From positions 1-64,000 of the forward strand of contig CAUYUJ010000750.1 of the NCBI GenBank assembly GCA_963575745.1: a stretch of 64,000 bases of DNA, given 5' to 3'. The notes below the pieces were generated by a model. The model had not been told where the DNA came from and ran no database searches. It saw only the letters and a program-made list of their open reading frames with translations. The position numbers and the translations under genes were made by a program. Position 1 is the first letter of the stretch, and the number at the start of each line of letters is the position of its first letter. This stretch comes from Prorocentrum cordatum (lineage: Eukaryota; Sar; Dinophyceae; Prorocentrales; Prorocentraceae). Positions 1-10,576 of this stretch are shown here, piece by piece.

Positions 1-330
1 AGCCTATTGTGAGCCGTCTTGGAGGCCCCCGGGCTATCATGGGGTCCTCTTCGGCCGTCTTGGGGGCCCCTTGGGGCGCTTGGGCCATCTTGGACCGTCT
101 TGAGCTGACGGGAGCTCGAGACGGCGAGCATGTAAACGTCTATCGGGCCTTGGTGGGTGAGATGTTGTTGCCCTCTTGGTTGCACCTCGGGCCGTCTTGA
201 GCCAATATTGGGCCGCCTTGAGACCAGCCTCGGCCGCCTTAGAGCGTCTTTGGCCTTTTGGGCGGCAGTGGTTGCCTGCCTGGGCCGTCTTGGAAGCTCG
301 GAGCGGTTTTGTACGAGGGATCGTGGCTTT
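1..330 (+). repeat. CTTGG-phased minisatellite array, copy 1
   Basis: Degenerate tandem repeat in which CTTGG recurs every 10 to 12 nt, separated by GGCCGTC, GAGGCCT or GGGCCAT. The same motif forms arrays at about 14.0-15.0, 15.2-15.5, 27.4-27.7, 28.5-28.6, 33.2-33.5, 35.4-35.6, 43.8-44.3, 55.25-55.5, 55.85-56.5 and 56.65-57.05 kb, and on the opposite strand at 31.6-31.8 kb. The open frames through it are only the repeat read as Leu-Gly-Arg or Pro-Lys-Arg. A G homopolymer of about 13 nt follows at 331-343. Confidence 0.85.
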
Positions 331-343
331 GGGGGGGGGGGGG

Positions 344-968
344 GTCGGCGAATTTGCCTGAACTCGACAGCCTTTGGCATTCAAATACGCCTCAACGTGC
401 AAGGGAGCACGGTCGCGGATTTCTTTGCATACTTTCCCTACGCCTTTGAATAACATATATTATGGTGCATCGCGTAAAATTTGTCCAACCGTTCAAACTC
501 TTCCAGCTAAGCAGACTGCGTTCTTCAACATGTGCAAGTTAGCATATACCTTGATTATCTTAGTTCTGACAAGCTGTCTAGCTTACGTATAGCGTAGCAC
601 ACGATTGGCTCCACTACCGATGTGTCGTCTTTAAGTGCATCAAGATTAGACGTCCTCTTCACATTATGATTCTAACGCTGTAGCCCATCATCCTTCGTAT
701 CTAGTGGCTTCCGGCCCGTGCAGCCATCGTGCCTAAGTTGTGGGGCAAAGGCCTCATGGTTGTTTTTTTGGGGTTTCTTGGTGGTGGGGCTAGCTTAGAC
801 TCTACATGTATATGTACATTTTGGAGCATGCACCATATTTGTACTTGAGGATTCGATCTTAACATGACTACGGGGCACTCCAACTCGCGCACGCATTCCT
901 GGTGGTATACACATATTTCCCCAACCCTCCTGTGTTGGGCACTCGCTTTGAATCGAGCACTGCCGACC
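344..968. other. AT-richer interval with no recognised gene
   Basis: This stretch is less GC-rich than its surroundings, especially 440-680. The longest plus-strand frame (374-592) uses a non-ATG start and ends in a hydrophobic run, but has no recognisable domain. I see no RNA gene or repeat family here. Confidence 0.5.
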
Positions 969-1012
969 CCTCCTCCTCCTCCTCCTCCTTCTCCTCCTCC
1001 TCCTCCTCCTCC
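969..1012 (+). repeat. (TCC)n microsatellite at the 5' junction of the LINE
   Basis: About 14 TCC units with one TTC interruption. The last TCC overlaps the first bases of the spliced leader, so the junction shows microhomology. A matching (TCC)n tract lies just beyond the 3' end of the LINE. Confidence 0.9.
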
Positions 1013-1031
1013 GTAGCCATTTTGGCTCAAG
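1010..1031 (+). other. Dinoflagellate spliced-leader sequence (relict SL at a retrotransposon 5' end)
   Basis: The 22 nt TCCGTAGCC ATTTTGGCTC AAG match the known dinoflagellate SL (DCCGUAGCCAUUUUGGCUCAAG, D = T here) at every position. It is followed by GCTCATG, not by a GT splice donor. It is therefore not an SL RNA gene but the product of reverse transcription of a trans-spliced transcript. It begins the LINE transcript unit, 196 nt before the likely ORF1 ATG. Confidence 0.93.
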
Positions 1032-1226
1032 GCTCATGCTTTTGCGGGCTGAGCCCGTATTGGCATTCTCGGATACCGCTAGTCCGCGGCAGTGCCAGAG
1101 CGCTTGCGCTCGACAGCTTTTCGCCTTCACCGAGGGGTTGGGCTCCCTCATCAGTTTTGCCGCCACGGCCAGGCAGCCCTCAGGGCCGTGGCTCTCGCCG
1201 CTTGTCCCTGCGACGCCGACGCCGCC

Positions 1227-2281
1227 ATGGCCCCGACGCGCAAGGAGAATGCTTCGCCATGGTATTGCAAGTGGTGCAGGCATGACGTCACGAATCAGCC
1301 GTGGTTCAACGCCTCCACCCTGGTGTACTGCAAGAAGTGCGGCCTGCACAAGAGCAACTGTTTCAAGGAGAACAAAGCAGCGTCGCAGCCCAGCGTCTCG
1401 GCCAAGCAGCAGTCGCTCGCGGCCAAAGTCAAGGAGCTCGAGGCGCAGCTCGCCAAGCTCCGCGAGCATCCCCCTGGGCAAGGGCCAGCGGCTACGGGTA
1501 CAGGTGCGAGCCCACCTTGGGCTGCCGCGCCTGGGGATGTTGATACTGTCAAGAGGAGCCGTATCAAGATGCTGGATCAGTTGCTTCGGGTCACTACTGA
1601 CCCTGCTGACGCTGGTATTGTGGCCAAATGGCGCGAGGAGCGAGCTAGGTTGGATGCGGAGCTCTTTCAGGATAGGCCCATTGAGCATCAGGCAAGGCAT
1701 TGGCGTCAAGGCTGTCCTCCGCTCGTGCGCGACAGGCTACCATCCAGGCCACTCGCGACGAGCAGCAGAGGAAGATCGACGAGCTCACCCTCGGCCTGGC
1801 CGACACTGACTCCAAGTTGCAGGAGGCGGCTGCCGAGGTCCTCCGCCTGGAGCAGCAGACTCGAGCCGCTATGTCGCGAGTCCAGCCGCCCGAGGGCACC
1901 CAGCCACCGACGTTGGCGGACTTGCTGCCCACCTTCGCGGTCAGCGTGGAGCAGCTGGGCAAGGTTGCATCGGGCCTCGGTCTCGGCGCTGACATGGTCA
2001 AGGAGCTGCAAGCTATGGCCAACACGGTCAGCAAGCTGCAGAATATGCCGCAAGCCAAGCCGCCTGAACCTACACCTGCCCATGATGATGAGGATGGTGA
2101 TGAGTCTTGCGCTGAGCCACCTGACATCGAGATGTCAGAGCAGGAGTACCGTGAGACGCTGGGTGCAGCAGGGGTCCCAGTCGAGGAGAGCGACACCCCT
2201 GACATCGTGCGTGAGAAGTTCAAGCGCCTTCAGCAGAGCTACTTGGACACTGTGGCCAAGAAGGCCAAGACTTCGGCGTGA
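1227..2281 (+). pseudogene. LINE ORF1 protein, one frameshift near 1695
   Basis: The ATG at 1227 sits in a strong context (GCCGCCATGG) and keeps the N-terminal zinc finger, so it is preferred over the upstream GTG at 1092. Residues about 10-43 hold a RanBP2-like ribbon: WYCKWC, a 17-residue loop region, then YCKKCG and a further Cys. A Lys/Glu/Leu-rich coiled coil follows (about residues 60-80). Near 1690-1700 the frame changes as if one base were lost. The second frame (TTG codon at 1700 onward) continues with a long heptad-like segment (KIDELTLGL... EVLRLEQQ), an acidic stretch and a basic C-terminus KKAKTSA, stopping at 2281. In LINEs this protein binds element RNA. About 350 residues in total. 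The two frames share acidic/coiled composition and cannot be separate genes. Confidence 0.8.
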
Positions 2282-2297
2282 AGGTGCTCGGCTTGAT

Positions 2298-5200
2298 ATG
2301 CTGTTGATTTGGCTCTTTGTCACCATGGTCAGCTCTACATCAGCGCAACATGTCGAGAGTCCGCCTCAGTCTTCTTCGATGGCGGCTAGCATTCTGGGCA
2401 GGGGGGGGAGGGATTCAGCCCCTCGTAGTCACACCCCCCTGCCCACATCGGCGTCTAGTTCCATGACCTCGGCTGGCACTACGGCGCCTACATTACTTCC
2501 CCCACTGGCCCGCTCCTCGGGGCGGGGGACAGCTCCGACCCTGACGGCGGCCCCACTTACTTCAGTTGAGCCTGCAGCTCCGTCTGGGGCGACCACGGCA
2601 TCACAGAGGGCTACTCCGTCTACGCCTACGCGGTTGGCCCCTGGCAGCACGCACTGCTCACCGACCTCACCTTCGGGGATTGGCGGCAGAGGGTACCGAC
2701 CGTCTTCGGACGGCACGCACCGCTCACCGCCCTTGCCCTCGGAGAATTCAGGCGGCAGAGAGTACCGACTGCCAGGGGCCCCACCGGGCCAGAGTGGCCC
2801 AGTGTGCACTACCTCGGATGACGATCATGACTTCTTCGAGGACGTTGAGCCTGACATGGAAGCAGATCTGTGTGAAGGCGCATTTCATGAAGCGCCATCT
2901 TCGTCCCCACCTTCTTCCCGATTACGCTTCGAGAAATCAGGTCAAGAACGCGCTGCACCCACCTCGCCTTTGCCGCCAGGGAGCACGGAGGCGAAGGTGC
3001 AGCCAATGCATGCAGTATCTCAGCCGCAGCTCAAGGGCCTCATCACAACGGTGAATGCTACGAGCTACGGTCCTCTCTTTGACTTTTTGGCTACCTATCG
3101 AGGAACTATCTTGCTGGCACAAGAATTGAGGATTACCGACTCCAGGCTTGGCGAGTTTCAGGCCAGGGCCTTGGATGTTGGATGGCACGGGCTATGGGCC
3201 CCGTCGCCCTCCACGGGTGACTCAGCCACGTCCAACTTCGGAGGCGTCGCTGTACTTGTGCCGACATACATCATGGTCACAGCCCCACCTGATGATGGGC
3301 ACATTATCTACCCAGGACGAGCAGTCTGTGCACAGATTAACTGGGGAGTGGCAGGCGGCATCATAGTCGCCAGTGTGTATCTTGTCACGTCCATTGGCAT
3401 ATCGGGCGAGAACATTGAGGTGCTGTGGGCCCTGGCACAGAGAGTGGCAGCATGGAACTCACGGGGCCTCGACTGGATCCTAGGTGGCGACTGGAACTCC
3501 GACATCGATGCGCTCAATGTTCGCAACTGGGTCGAGACCATGGCAGCCGTCCACTACGTGCCCGACCAGCACACCTGCATCACCGACGAGGGCAAGAGCA
3601 CCATAGACTATTTCGTCGTCTGTGCCAATCTAGCGTCTCGCATCAAGGGCAAGCCAGAGGTCCAGTATGACTCCACGGTCGTGCCGCCGCCGCATTTCCC
3701 TGTAGAGCTGCAGCTCATGGGAGAGGATCGCCCCACGTGGTGCCGTGTCCCTGTGGAGCCGCGCCCCTTCGCGGTGGTGCCGCCAGTTGGCTGTGCTAGA
3801 TATCCCTACCCGTGGCACAGGCTCCAGACAGAGTTCCAACGGGTCAGTTGTGCCGACGATCTGAGCCTGCTCTGGGACTCCGTGCTGCGAGGGGTGGACT
3901 ACGAGCTGGCGGGGCGTTACGACTGTGTGGGTGCTAAGGCCATGCAGTACATTGGACGCGAGGGGCCGCCGCAGTTCAAGTGGCAGCACTTGTCATGGCA
4001 GCCGCCACGCAGGCGTACCTACAAGGAGCCGACCGTGCTGGCCTGAAGCGATGGGCCCAGCACCTTGTGGCGGAGAAGAAGCGGCTGGCGAGGTACATCG
4101 AGCGCCTCAAGCTCTGCGCTGCCGTGTGTGACATCACGCCGCTGCAGTACACTAAGGTCGCAGTGGCTTTCAACGAGGTGGCTGCCTTTTACAGACGCGC
4201 GGCTCGGTCAGAGCATGTGCTGTGTGTTTTGGATGCTGCCTTCGCAGGCTTCTTTTGGCGAGGGCTGACTGGCCTGGTCGAGTCTGACTTTGAGGACGTA
4301 GCCAAGGCCATCATTGCCAGAGCTGATCATCATTTGGGATTGGCACAAAGAGCGTCAGAGAGGGCCTGGAGGCAGTGGGCCAAAGAAGCCTTCCTGGGAG
4401 GAGCATCTCGGGCACATTCGTCCTCCAAAGTTCGGGCTCGACAGGAGGTGCTTGCCTACTCCCACGACGCTCAGCCATACCAGATGGCTGACCGCACGCT
4501 CGACAAGTGGAAGGACGTTTGGACCTACCACGGTGCATGTTCTCTGTCGCTGCCTGCCGACCACGCTCAGTGGCCTTTGCTTCCGCCTTTGTCTGCATCG
4601 CAGGTGCGTGGGGCCATCAGGAGTTTTCCGTTGAAGACGGCCCCGGGCCAGACGAGGATCGCGCCACGCACGCTCGATGTGTTGTCCGACCAGGCCTTGC
4701 AGAGCCTGGCCGATATGTTCATGCTGTTTGAGAGTTGGCTGGCCTGGCCCACGGACAGGCTCTACAGCGAGCTTGTTCGCCTGCCCAAGCCTGACGGGGA
4801 CACTAGGTTGATCGTCCTCAGCAATACCTTCGTCAGGTTGTGGGGAAAGCTACGTCGGCCGCTTTCGGCGGAGTGGCAAGAGGCGCATAAGTGCGAGCAT
4901 ATGTGGGGGTCAAGGGCTGGGCAGACTTCGACCGATTCAGCCTTCGACCACAACCTGAGCCAGGAGATAGGAGAACTTTTAGGTGAGCACACATGCACCA
5001 TTCTCTTGGACATGACCAAGTGCTTCGATATGGTCAGTCACAGTGCACTTCTCCGAGAAGCTAGAGAGCTCGGGTACCCGCTGAGGCTCCTGTGGTTGCT
5101 CCTGGGCTCCTACCGTCAGCCGAGAAGGATCAAGTGCTTTGGATCTGTATCTAGGCCCTTGGTGGCCCATCAGGGTATTCTTGCGGGCTGCACGCACGCC

Positions 5201-7829
5201 ACGTACCTTCTATACCTCCTCGCGTACCGAGCGGTCCAGCGCACGGCCAGTATTGCACCCTCTATCACGCCACGCACGCTCATGGACGATGTGGGTCTGC
5301 AGTACGTGTCGCCCGTATTGAGGGAAGTGTCCAACCTGGCCCGAGCGGCCAAGGCGTTCACGTCGGATGCAGGAGATCTTGGGATGGTCCTGAAGCCGCC
5401 GAAGTCTGGATGTATCCCTGGGAACCAAAAAGGTTTGGGGACAGCTCAAGAGGCACCTGGGAACCTTGAAGATCCCGTACAGGGCCCACATGAGGAATCT
5501 GGGACACGAGCTCACAGGACCTCGAGTTCTTCGGCATATGGAGAAGCGTAGGTTGGTGCAGTTTCGAGAGCGCAAGCATCGTTTTCGCATGTTGAAGTCC
5601 GCCGTGGGGCGGAGTGCTACCAGCTTGTGGCGCACGGGCGCCCTTCCATCAGTGGCGCATGGCGGTGCAGTTGCTGGGGTTAGCGACAGCGCTCTTCGTG
5701 AGTTGCGACATTGTGTTGCAGTCCTAAATGGTGCTCCAGGTAAGACGATGGTTGGGGTAACAGCGTATCTCATATCTCATCGGGATGAATGTTATGACCC
5801 CATATATAACGCCACCACGGACATTGTGCTCAAATACGCCTCCTGGATCTGGGACGGGCGAGTGCAACCTAGCAGACTTCGGGAGGCTTGGGTGCGTCTG
5901 GGTGCTAAGTTTGAGAGTTCACCTTCCTGGGCCAAGGCGCGTGGGCCCCTTGGGGCCACCTGGCTTACTTTGAGGCGCATATCCTGGACTATGTCGTCAG
6001 AGCACATCCTGGTCGACGATTTGGGAAACAGTTTTGATTTATATCGTGTATGTCCAGCAGACCTACAAGTGTTCCTGCATCAAGGCATTCAGCGCTGGCA
6101 GCACCATAGGTTGCAGCAGCATTTTTACACCGAGCAGGCGGACGTGTGGCATCGTGCGCTGCGCCACGCGCTCGCCAAGATAAAGTGTCACAGGCGCCTC
6201 GGAGCGCTGCAGGCTTTGTGGGCTGACAACCTTCCCATCCCACCGCGTCGGGACATGAAGCACGGGAGGCCCATTAGGCCATGTCAGGCCTGCGGCAAGG
6301 CTAGCGACTCCGGTTGGGGTCATATCTTTTACGACTGCCCGCCGCTCCTCGAAGGGGACCCCGACCAGGAGTATTATGAGTTTCCAGAACAGCTTCAGGA
6401 GGTTCGTGGCATGCTTCAGGCGTCTGGTCAGATGCTGGGGTGCGCCGACTGGGACCAGAGATACTTGATCTATGGGGTTCCAGAGCCTGTTGCAGTACCG
6501 CACTACACCACGGTCTCCAATGAGGTTTTTGAATGGGGAGATGTCTTGGGCTCTTGGGGGCCTACGTCATATACTGACGGCTCGGGGTTCTCGGCCAGCA
6601 TCCCTGAAGTACGTAGGTGTGGGTGGTCGGTCTGCCAGCTGGACCCCGTCACGTGGCTCCCCGCCAGAGCTGTATATGGGCCCTTGCCCTACTATGTGCA
6701 GACAGTAGGACGTGCTGAGCGCTATGCCATCAAGATGGGACTTCAGAGGCATCCTGGGCATGAGGTTTTCATTTCTGATCTGAAATCGCTCGTGGAGGAG
6801 GGTGCGTCCTGGGACCAGAGGCTCGAGTTTGGCAAAGCGAAGCACGCCCGAGTCTGGAGAGATATTTTTTCGGCTGCCAGAGCACGCGATCCACGTCTGC
6901 CACCAGTGCGGTTTCAGTGGACTCCAGCTCACAGGAAGCTGGAGGACGTCATCGGGTCGGCCACGCCAGACGAGCTGGAGGCCTACGTCGGCAATGCCTG
7001 GGCCGACTTCTTCGCGAAGTGTGGCAGTGCTGCGCACATGGTGTCAAAGACACTGGCTGACAGTTTGGCAGCTGGGCTGAAGCAGCACAAGCAGGTCCTG
7101 CACTATGTGTCGTGGGCGGCCTTCCAGGTTGTGCAGTTTCGGAAGTGGGGAGCTGACCCTGTCGTGGTGCACGACCCAGAGCTCGCCCAGGTGCCCAAGC
7201 GTGTGGTTTTCGAGAGGCCCCAGGACCACGAGTTGCTTTTCTGCCAGAGGACGTCTGAGTATCGGTGTCGACGGTGCAATCGTGTCGCTCGGAGTGCGAG
7301 TACCCTCCAGACTCTTCGTTCGGGAGCTGATCGGGTATGTGCTCCCTCGCCTCTCGTCCAGAGCCTTGCCGAGGACTTCTTTCTGCGGAGTTCTGAGGCG
7401 TGGCTGAGTGTTTCAGATTCTAGGGTAGCGGCGGCCATCGAGGCGGCCGATAGGTTGTTGGGGTCCACGCCTCGGCCTTTAGAGGCCTCCTCGGGGTTCC
7501 CCGCGGTCCCTCCCCAGCCGCTGGAGCAGGTGTCTGCTGCCAGTGGCACGGCCGACGTTCCCCAACCTGTGCTTGCCGAATTCGCTGAATTGGGGCATGA
7601 CGTTTTCTGTGTTAATTCCGTGTATTGCTGCCGCAAGTGCGGGGGCAATTTCAACGGGTCCGAGTCCTTCAGGTCCGCCCGCAAGCTGCGGGCGCAGTGC
7701 CAAGGTTTCTCGGAGAATCCAAAGACTAGGGCGAACCAGCTCACGGCGATCGACCGTATTGCCCGTGGCCTGGAGCCCCGCCAGCGTGGGGCAGGAGCGG
7801 CGCGTTCTGGCCCGAACCCTGCCCCCTAG
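2298..7829 (+). pseudogene. LINE ORF2: APE endonuclease, reverse transcriptase, RNase H
   Basis: The ATG at 2298 lies 16 nt after the ORF1 stop. A Ser/Pro/Thr-rich linker leads into an APE-like endonuclease (about 3030-3710) with LAQELRI, ILGGDWNSD, STIDYFV and a terminal PPPHFP His. A one-base loss near 3977-3985 moves to the frame of the reverse transcriptase: LPKPDGDTRLI (about 4780), motif A LLDMTKCFD (about 5008), motif B QGILAGCTHA (about 5169), motif C LMDD (about 5279-5290). A one-base gain in the A5 run at 5427-5431 moves to the last frame. That frame has a CCHC finger CQACGKASDSGWGHIFYDC (about 6282), RNase H with SYTDGSG, RAERYAI, ISDLKS and NAWADFF supplying all four acidic residues, and two C-terminal Cys-rich fingers (about 7265 and 7627). 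Stop TAG at 7829. About 1840 residues. Motif C has Leu where most LINEs have Phe or Tyr. Confidence 0.92.
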
Positions 7830-7990
7830 TGTTTTCTTTTGGACTTGGGCCTGGGAGGTTTTCTTGGGTGTGGTTTTCCTGAGGCGCCCCACCCTCTCCC
7901 AGGCTTCCGCCTCCCGCCACCCCTGTGGCTCTCAGGTCTCACACGCGGTTGGTGTTCGTCACTCGGACGCCTCTCCTGCGGCTCGCTCGC
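7830..7990 (+). other. LINE 3' untranslated tail
   Basis: Sequence between the ORF2 stop and the second (TCC)n tract. It is C- and T-rich, with no poly(A) and no polyadenylation-like signal. Its end is set only by the start of (TCC)n, so the true boundary could be some bases away. Confidence 0.6.
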
Positions 7991-8080
7991 TCCTCCTCCT
8001 CCTCCTCCTCCTCTTCCTCCTCCTCCTCCTTCCTCCTTCCATTCTCCCCCTCCTGGTGTTGCTCCTCCTCCTCCCTGCCT
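7991..8080 (+). repeat. (TCC)n tract at the 3' junction of the LINE
   Basis: Interrupted TCC/TTCC repeat, the same motif and strand as the tract at 969-1012. The two tracts are the best candidate for the target-site sequence on each side of the LINE. Confidence 0.85.
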
Positions 8081-8089
8081 CGTGATCCC

Positions 8090-9040
8090 GCCACCCCCTG
8101 GGGGCTGCGATTTGCCAAACCGTCGCCACTCTCGTGGGCTCCTGGGGGGGCCAGCGGAGGTGCGTCCTGCGCAGATCATCACGAGACGTCGCCGTCCCGT
8201 GAGGGGCCGCGATTTGTGAAATTGTCGCAAACTTCCGTGGGCGTCTGGGAGGGCCGGCGGAGGCACGCCCCACGCAGTTCACCACGAGACCTCGCCGTCC
8301 CCTGGGGCGTCTGCGATTTGCGATTCTGTCGCCACTTTCGATGGGCTTCTTGGAGGGCCAGCGGAGTTGCGTCACACGCAGATCACCACGAGACCTCGCC
8401 GTCCCCTGGGTGTTTGCGATTTGCGACACTGTCGCCACTTCCGTGGGCTCCTGGGGGGCCCAGCGCAATGACGTCCTTTTCACGGGGCTCCTGGACTCCT
8501 GGAGGGCCAGCGGAGGTACGTCCCACGCAGATCACCACGACATCTCGTCGTCCTCTGGGGCGGCTGCGATTTGCGAAACTGTCGCCACTTTCGATGGGCT
8601 TCTTGGAGGGCCAGCGGAGTTGCGTCACACGCAGATCACCACGAGACCTCGCCGTCCCCTGGGTGATTGCGATTCGCGAAACCGTCGCCACTTCCGTGGG
8701 CTCCTGGGGGGCCCAGCGCAATGACGTCCTTTTCACGGGGCTCCTGGACTCCTGGAGGGCCAGCGGAGGTACGTCCCACGCAGATCACCACGACATCTCG
8801 TCGTCCTCTGGGGCGGCTGCGATTTGCGAAACTGTCGCCACTTCCGTGGGCGCCTGGGAGGGCCAGCGGAGGTACGTCCCGCGCAGATCACCACGAGACC
8901 TCGCCGTCCCCTGGGGGCCGGCGGTCTGCGAAACTGTCGCCACTTCCGTGGGCTCCAGGGAGGCCCAGCGGAGGTACGTCCTACGCAGGCAGGTGTCCGT
9001 GAGACCTCGCCGTCCCCTGGGGGGCTGCGATTTGCGAAAA
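8090..9040 (+). repeat. ~103-bp satellite, about eight units, with a 253-bp higher-order repeat
   Basis: Units are anchored by CTGCGATTTGCGAAAC followed by GTCGCCACTT and CACGAGACCTCGCCGTCCCC. The anchor recurs at about 8107, 8209, 8312, 8415, 8567, 8668, 8819 and 9027. Some units carry an extra ~49 bp (CTTTTCACGGGGCTCCTGG). The block from 8341 is repeated almost exactly from 8594, a 253-bp higher-order period. A further unit-like piece appears at about 10577-10680, beyond the palindrome's left arm, so that arm interrupts the array. Confidence 0.85.
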
Positions 9041-9159
9041 TCAGAGTGAGGGGGCCGAACGGTCATTCACTGTCCCTGGGTGCGTGGCTGATGTGGAATT
9101 CCGCGGTGCGGATTCTTGTTGTTGTTGTTTGTTGTTGTTGTTGTTTGTTGTCGTCGTCC

Positions 9160-9455
9160 CACCCGCAACCCGCCCCGCGACCCACCCCGCGACCCACCCC
9201 GCGACCCACCCCGCGACCCACCCGCGACCCACCCGCGACCCACCCGCGACCCACCCCGCGACCCACCCCGCGACCCACCCCGCGACCCACCCCGCGACCC
9301 ACCCCGCGACCCACCCGCGACCCACCCGCGACCCACCCCGCGACCCCCCCGCGGCCCACCCCGCGACCCACCCGCGACCCACCCGCGACCCACCCGCGAC
9401 CCACCCGCGACCCACCCGCGACCCACCCGCGACCCACCCGCGACCCACCTTCGAC
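9160..9455 (+). repeat. CCCGCGACCCA(C) minisatellite
   Basis: 11 to 12-bp tandem repeat of CCGCGACCCACC, more than 20 units. Reading frames through it give Arg-Pro-Thr or Gly-Trp-Val-Ala strings and are not genes. The inverted copy at about 12185-12400 has fewer and differently arranged units, which accounts for part of the difference in arm length. Confidence 0.9.
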
Positions 9456-9900
9456 CCAAACCACGTTCAAGGTACAAACCACAATTTTCGGCGCCTGCGG
9501 CGGGCTTTTTTTGCATTCCTTCCAACTGGAGAGCCCGCGACACATCCCGTGACCAACTCGCGACCAACCCGCGACCCAAACCACGTTCAGGGTACAAACC
9601 ACATTTTTCGGCGCCTGCGGCGGGCATATTTCGCATTCGTTTCAGGTGGAGAGCCCGCGGCCCACCCGCGACCACGTTCAGGGTACAAACCATATTTTCG
9701 GCGCCTGCGGCGGGCATCCTTTGCATTCGTTCCCTGTGGAGAACCCGCGGCCCACCCGCGACCCAAACCTCGTTCCGTGTACGAACCATTTTTTTGGCGC
9801 TTGCGGCGGGCTGCTTTTGCATTCCTTCCAGGTGGAGGTGGAGAGCCCGCGACCCACCCGCGACCTAAACCACGTTCACTGAACAAACCAACGCCGCACA
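9456..9900 (+). repeat. ~100-bp tandem repeat, about five units
   Basis: Each unit holds CCACGTTCAGGGTACAAACC, then TTTTCGGCGCCTGCGGCGGG, then TTGCATTCGTTCC, AGGTGGAGAGCCCGCG. Unit length varies from about 90 to 120 bp through loss of parts of the CCCGCGACCCA spacer. The right arm of the palindrome keeps about four of these units in inverted order. Confidence 0.85.
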
Positions 9901-10084
9901 AGCGCGGCGGCGGATTCTTGCATGCCGTCTGAGCCCGCAAGGACCTCTTCACGCCCCGCACATCCACGCCAGCCCGTCCAGCAACTTTGCCCTGGCGAGT
10001 TGCCTTGATCAGAGAAGGCGGGGAGCATAAAGTGGAAAAAAGGATTGCGTTGCAGTTATCTTGGGAAAGGAGGGGGAGGCAGGA

Positions 10085-10470
10085 TGAGTAAACAGGGGAC
10101 GAGGAGAACGTGGAAGAAGAGAGGATGTAAGGAGAACGTGGAGAAAGAAAAGGAGGAGGAGCAGGAGGACGAGGGGGAGGAGGGGGAGGAGGGGGAGGAG
10201 GAGGACGAGGAGGGGGAGGATGGGGAGGATGATGATGATGGACGACAATGGGAGGACGATGATGGAGGCCGATGAGGGGGAGGACGACAATGGGAGGACC
10301 ATGATGAAAAGACGAGGGGGGGAGAGGGAGGACGAGGAAGAAGAGGAGGAGGAGGAGGAGACGAGGTGGAGGAGGAGGATGACGATGACGATGAGGACGA
10401 GGAAGAGGAGGAGGAGAAGGAGGAGGAAGAGGAGGAGAAGGAGGAGGAGGAGGAGGTGGAGGAGAGCGCC
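10085..10470 (+). repeat. GGA/GAG purine tract (GAT and GAC interruptions)
   Basis: Long strand-asymmetric purine run within the left arm, matched by a TCC run at about 11255-11640 in the right arm. Its frames read as poly-Glu, poly-Arg or poly-Gly and carry no gene. Confidence 0.9.
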
Positions 10471-10576
10471 ATCGACAAGGAAGGTGGGGGCCACGAGGTC
10501 CGCCGGCTCGACGACGCCCGCGTCGCCCGCGCCCGCCCCCTCACTCTTATCCGCAATTGCGGGGTGCTACGTATCG

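Larger units (their letters stand above)
1010..7990 (+). mobile_element. Nearly full-length LINE (non-LTR retrotransposon) in a (TCC)n site
   Basis: The element runs from the spliced leader (1010) through a 5' leader, ORF1 (1227-2281), ORF2 (2298-7829) and a 3' tail of about 160 nt that meets (TCC)n at about 7991. Domain order is zinc finger, coiled coil / endonuclease, reverse transcriptase, CCHC finger, RNase H and terminal zinc fingers. That order is typical of APE-type LINEs that carry RNase H. There is no poly(A) tail. Both ends abut (TCC)n, suggesting insertion into that microsatellite. The three frame changes are each one base, so the copy is young or even intact if the indels are sequencing errors. 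Confidence 0.9.
9041..10576 (+). repeat. Left arm of 3.5-kb palindrome; TIR-bounded element, copy 1
   Basis: The arm is the inverted copy of 11150-12523. It is itself bounded by a perfect 13-bp inverted repeat: AGAGTGAGGGGGC at 9043-9055 and GCCCCCTCACTCT at 10535-10547. Inside, in order: a (GTT)n patch, the CCCGCGACCCA minisatellite, a ~100-bp tandem block, a short unique stretch and a GGA-rich tract. A palindromic CCGCAATTGCGG and about 15 more bases are shared with the other arm past the inner TIR. The satellite of 8090-9040 resumes after the arm. Confidence 0.9.

Noticed and set aside
1010-1031. Spliced-leader RNA gene
   Set aside because: The SL exon is followed by GCTCATG rather than GT, and there is no downstream intron-like part. 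It is a reverse-transcribed SL.
10535-10576. Helitron 3' end (CCGCAATTGCGG palindrome near the arm end)
   Set aside because: No CTRR terminus at the right place, and the copy has perfect terminal inverted repeats, which Helitrons lack.
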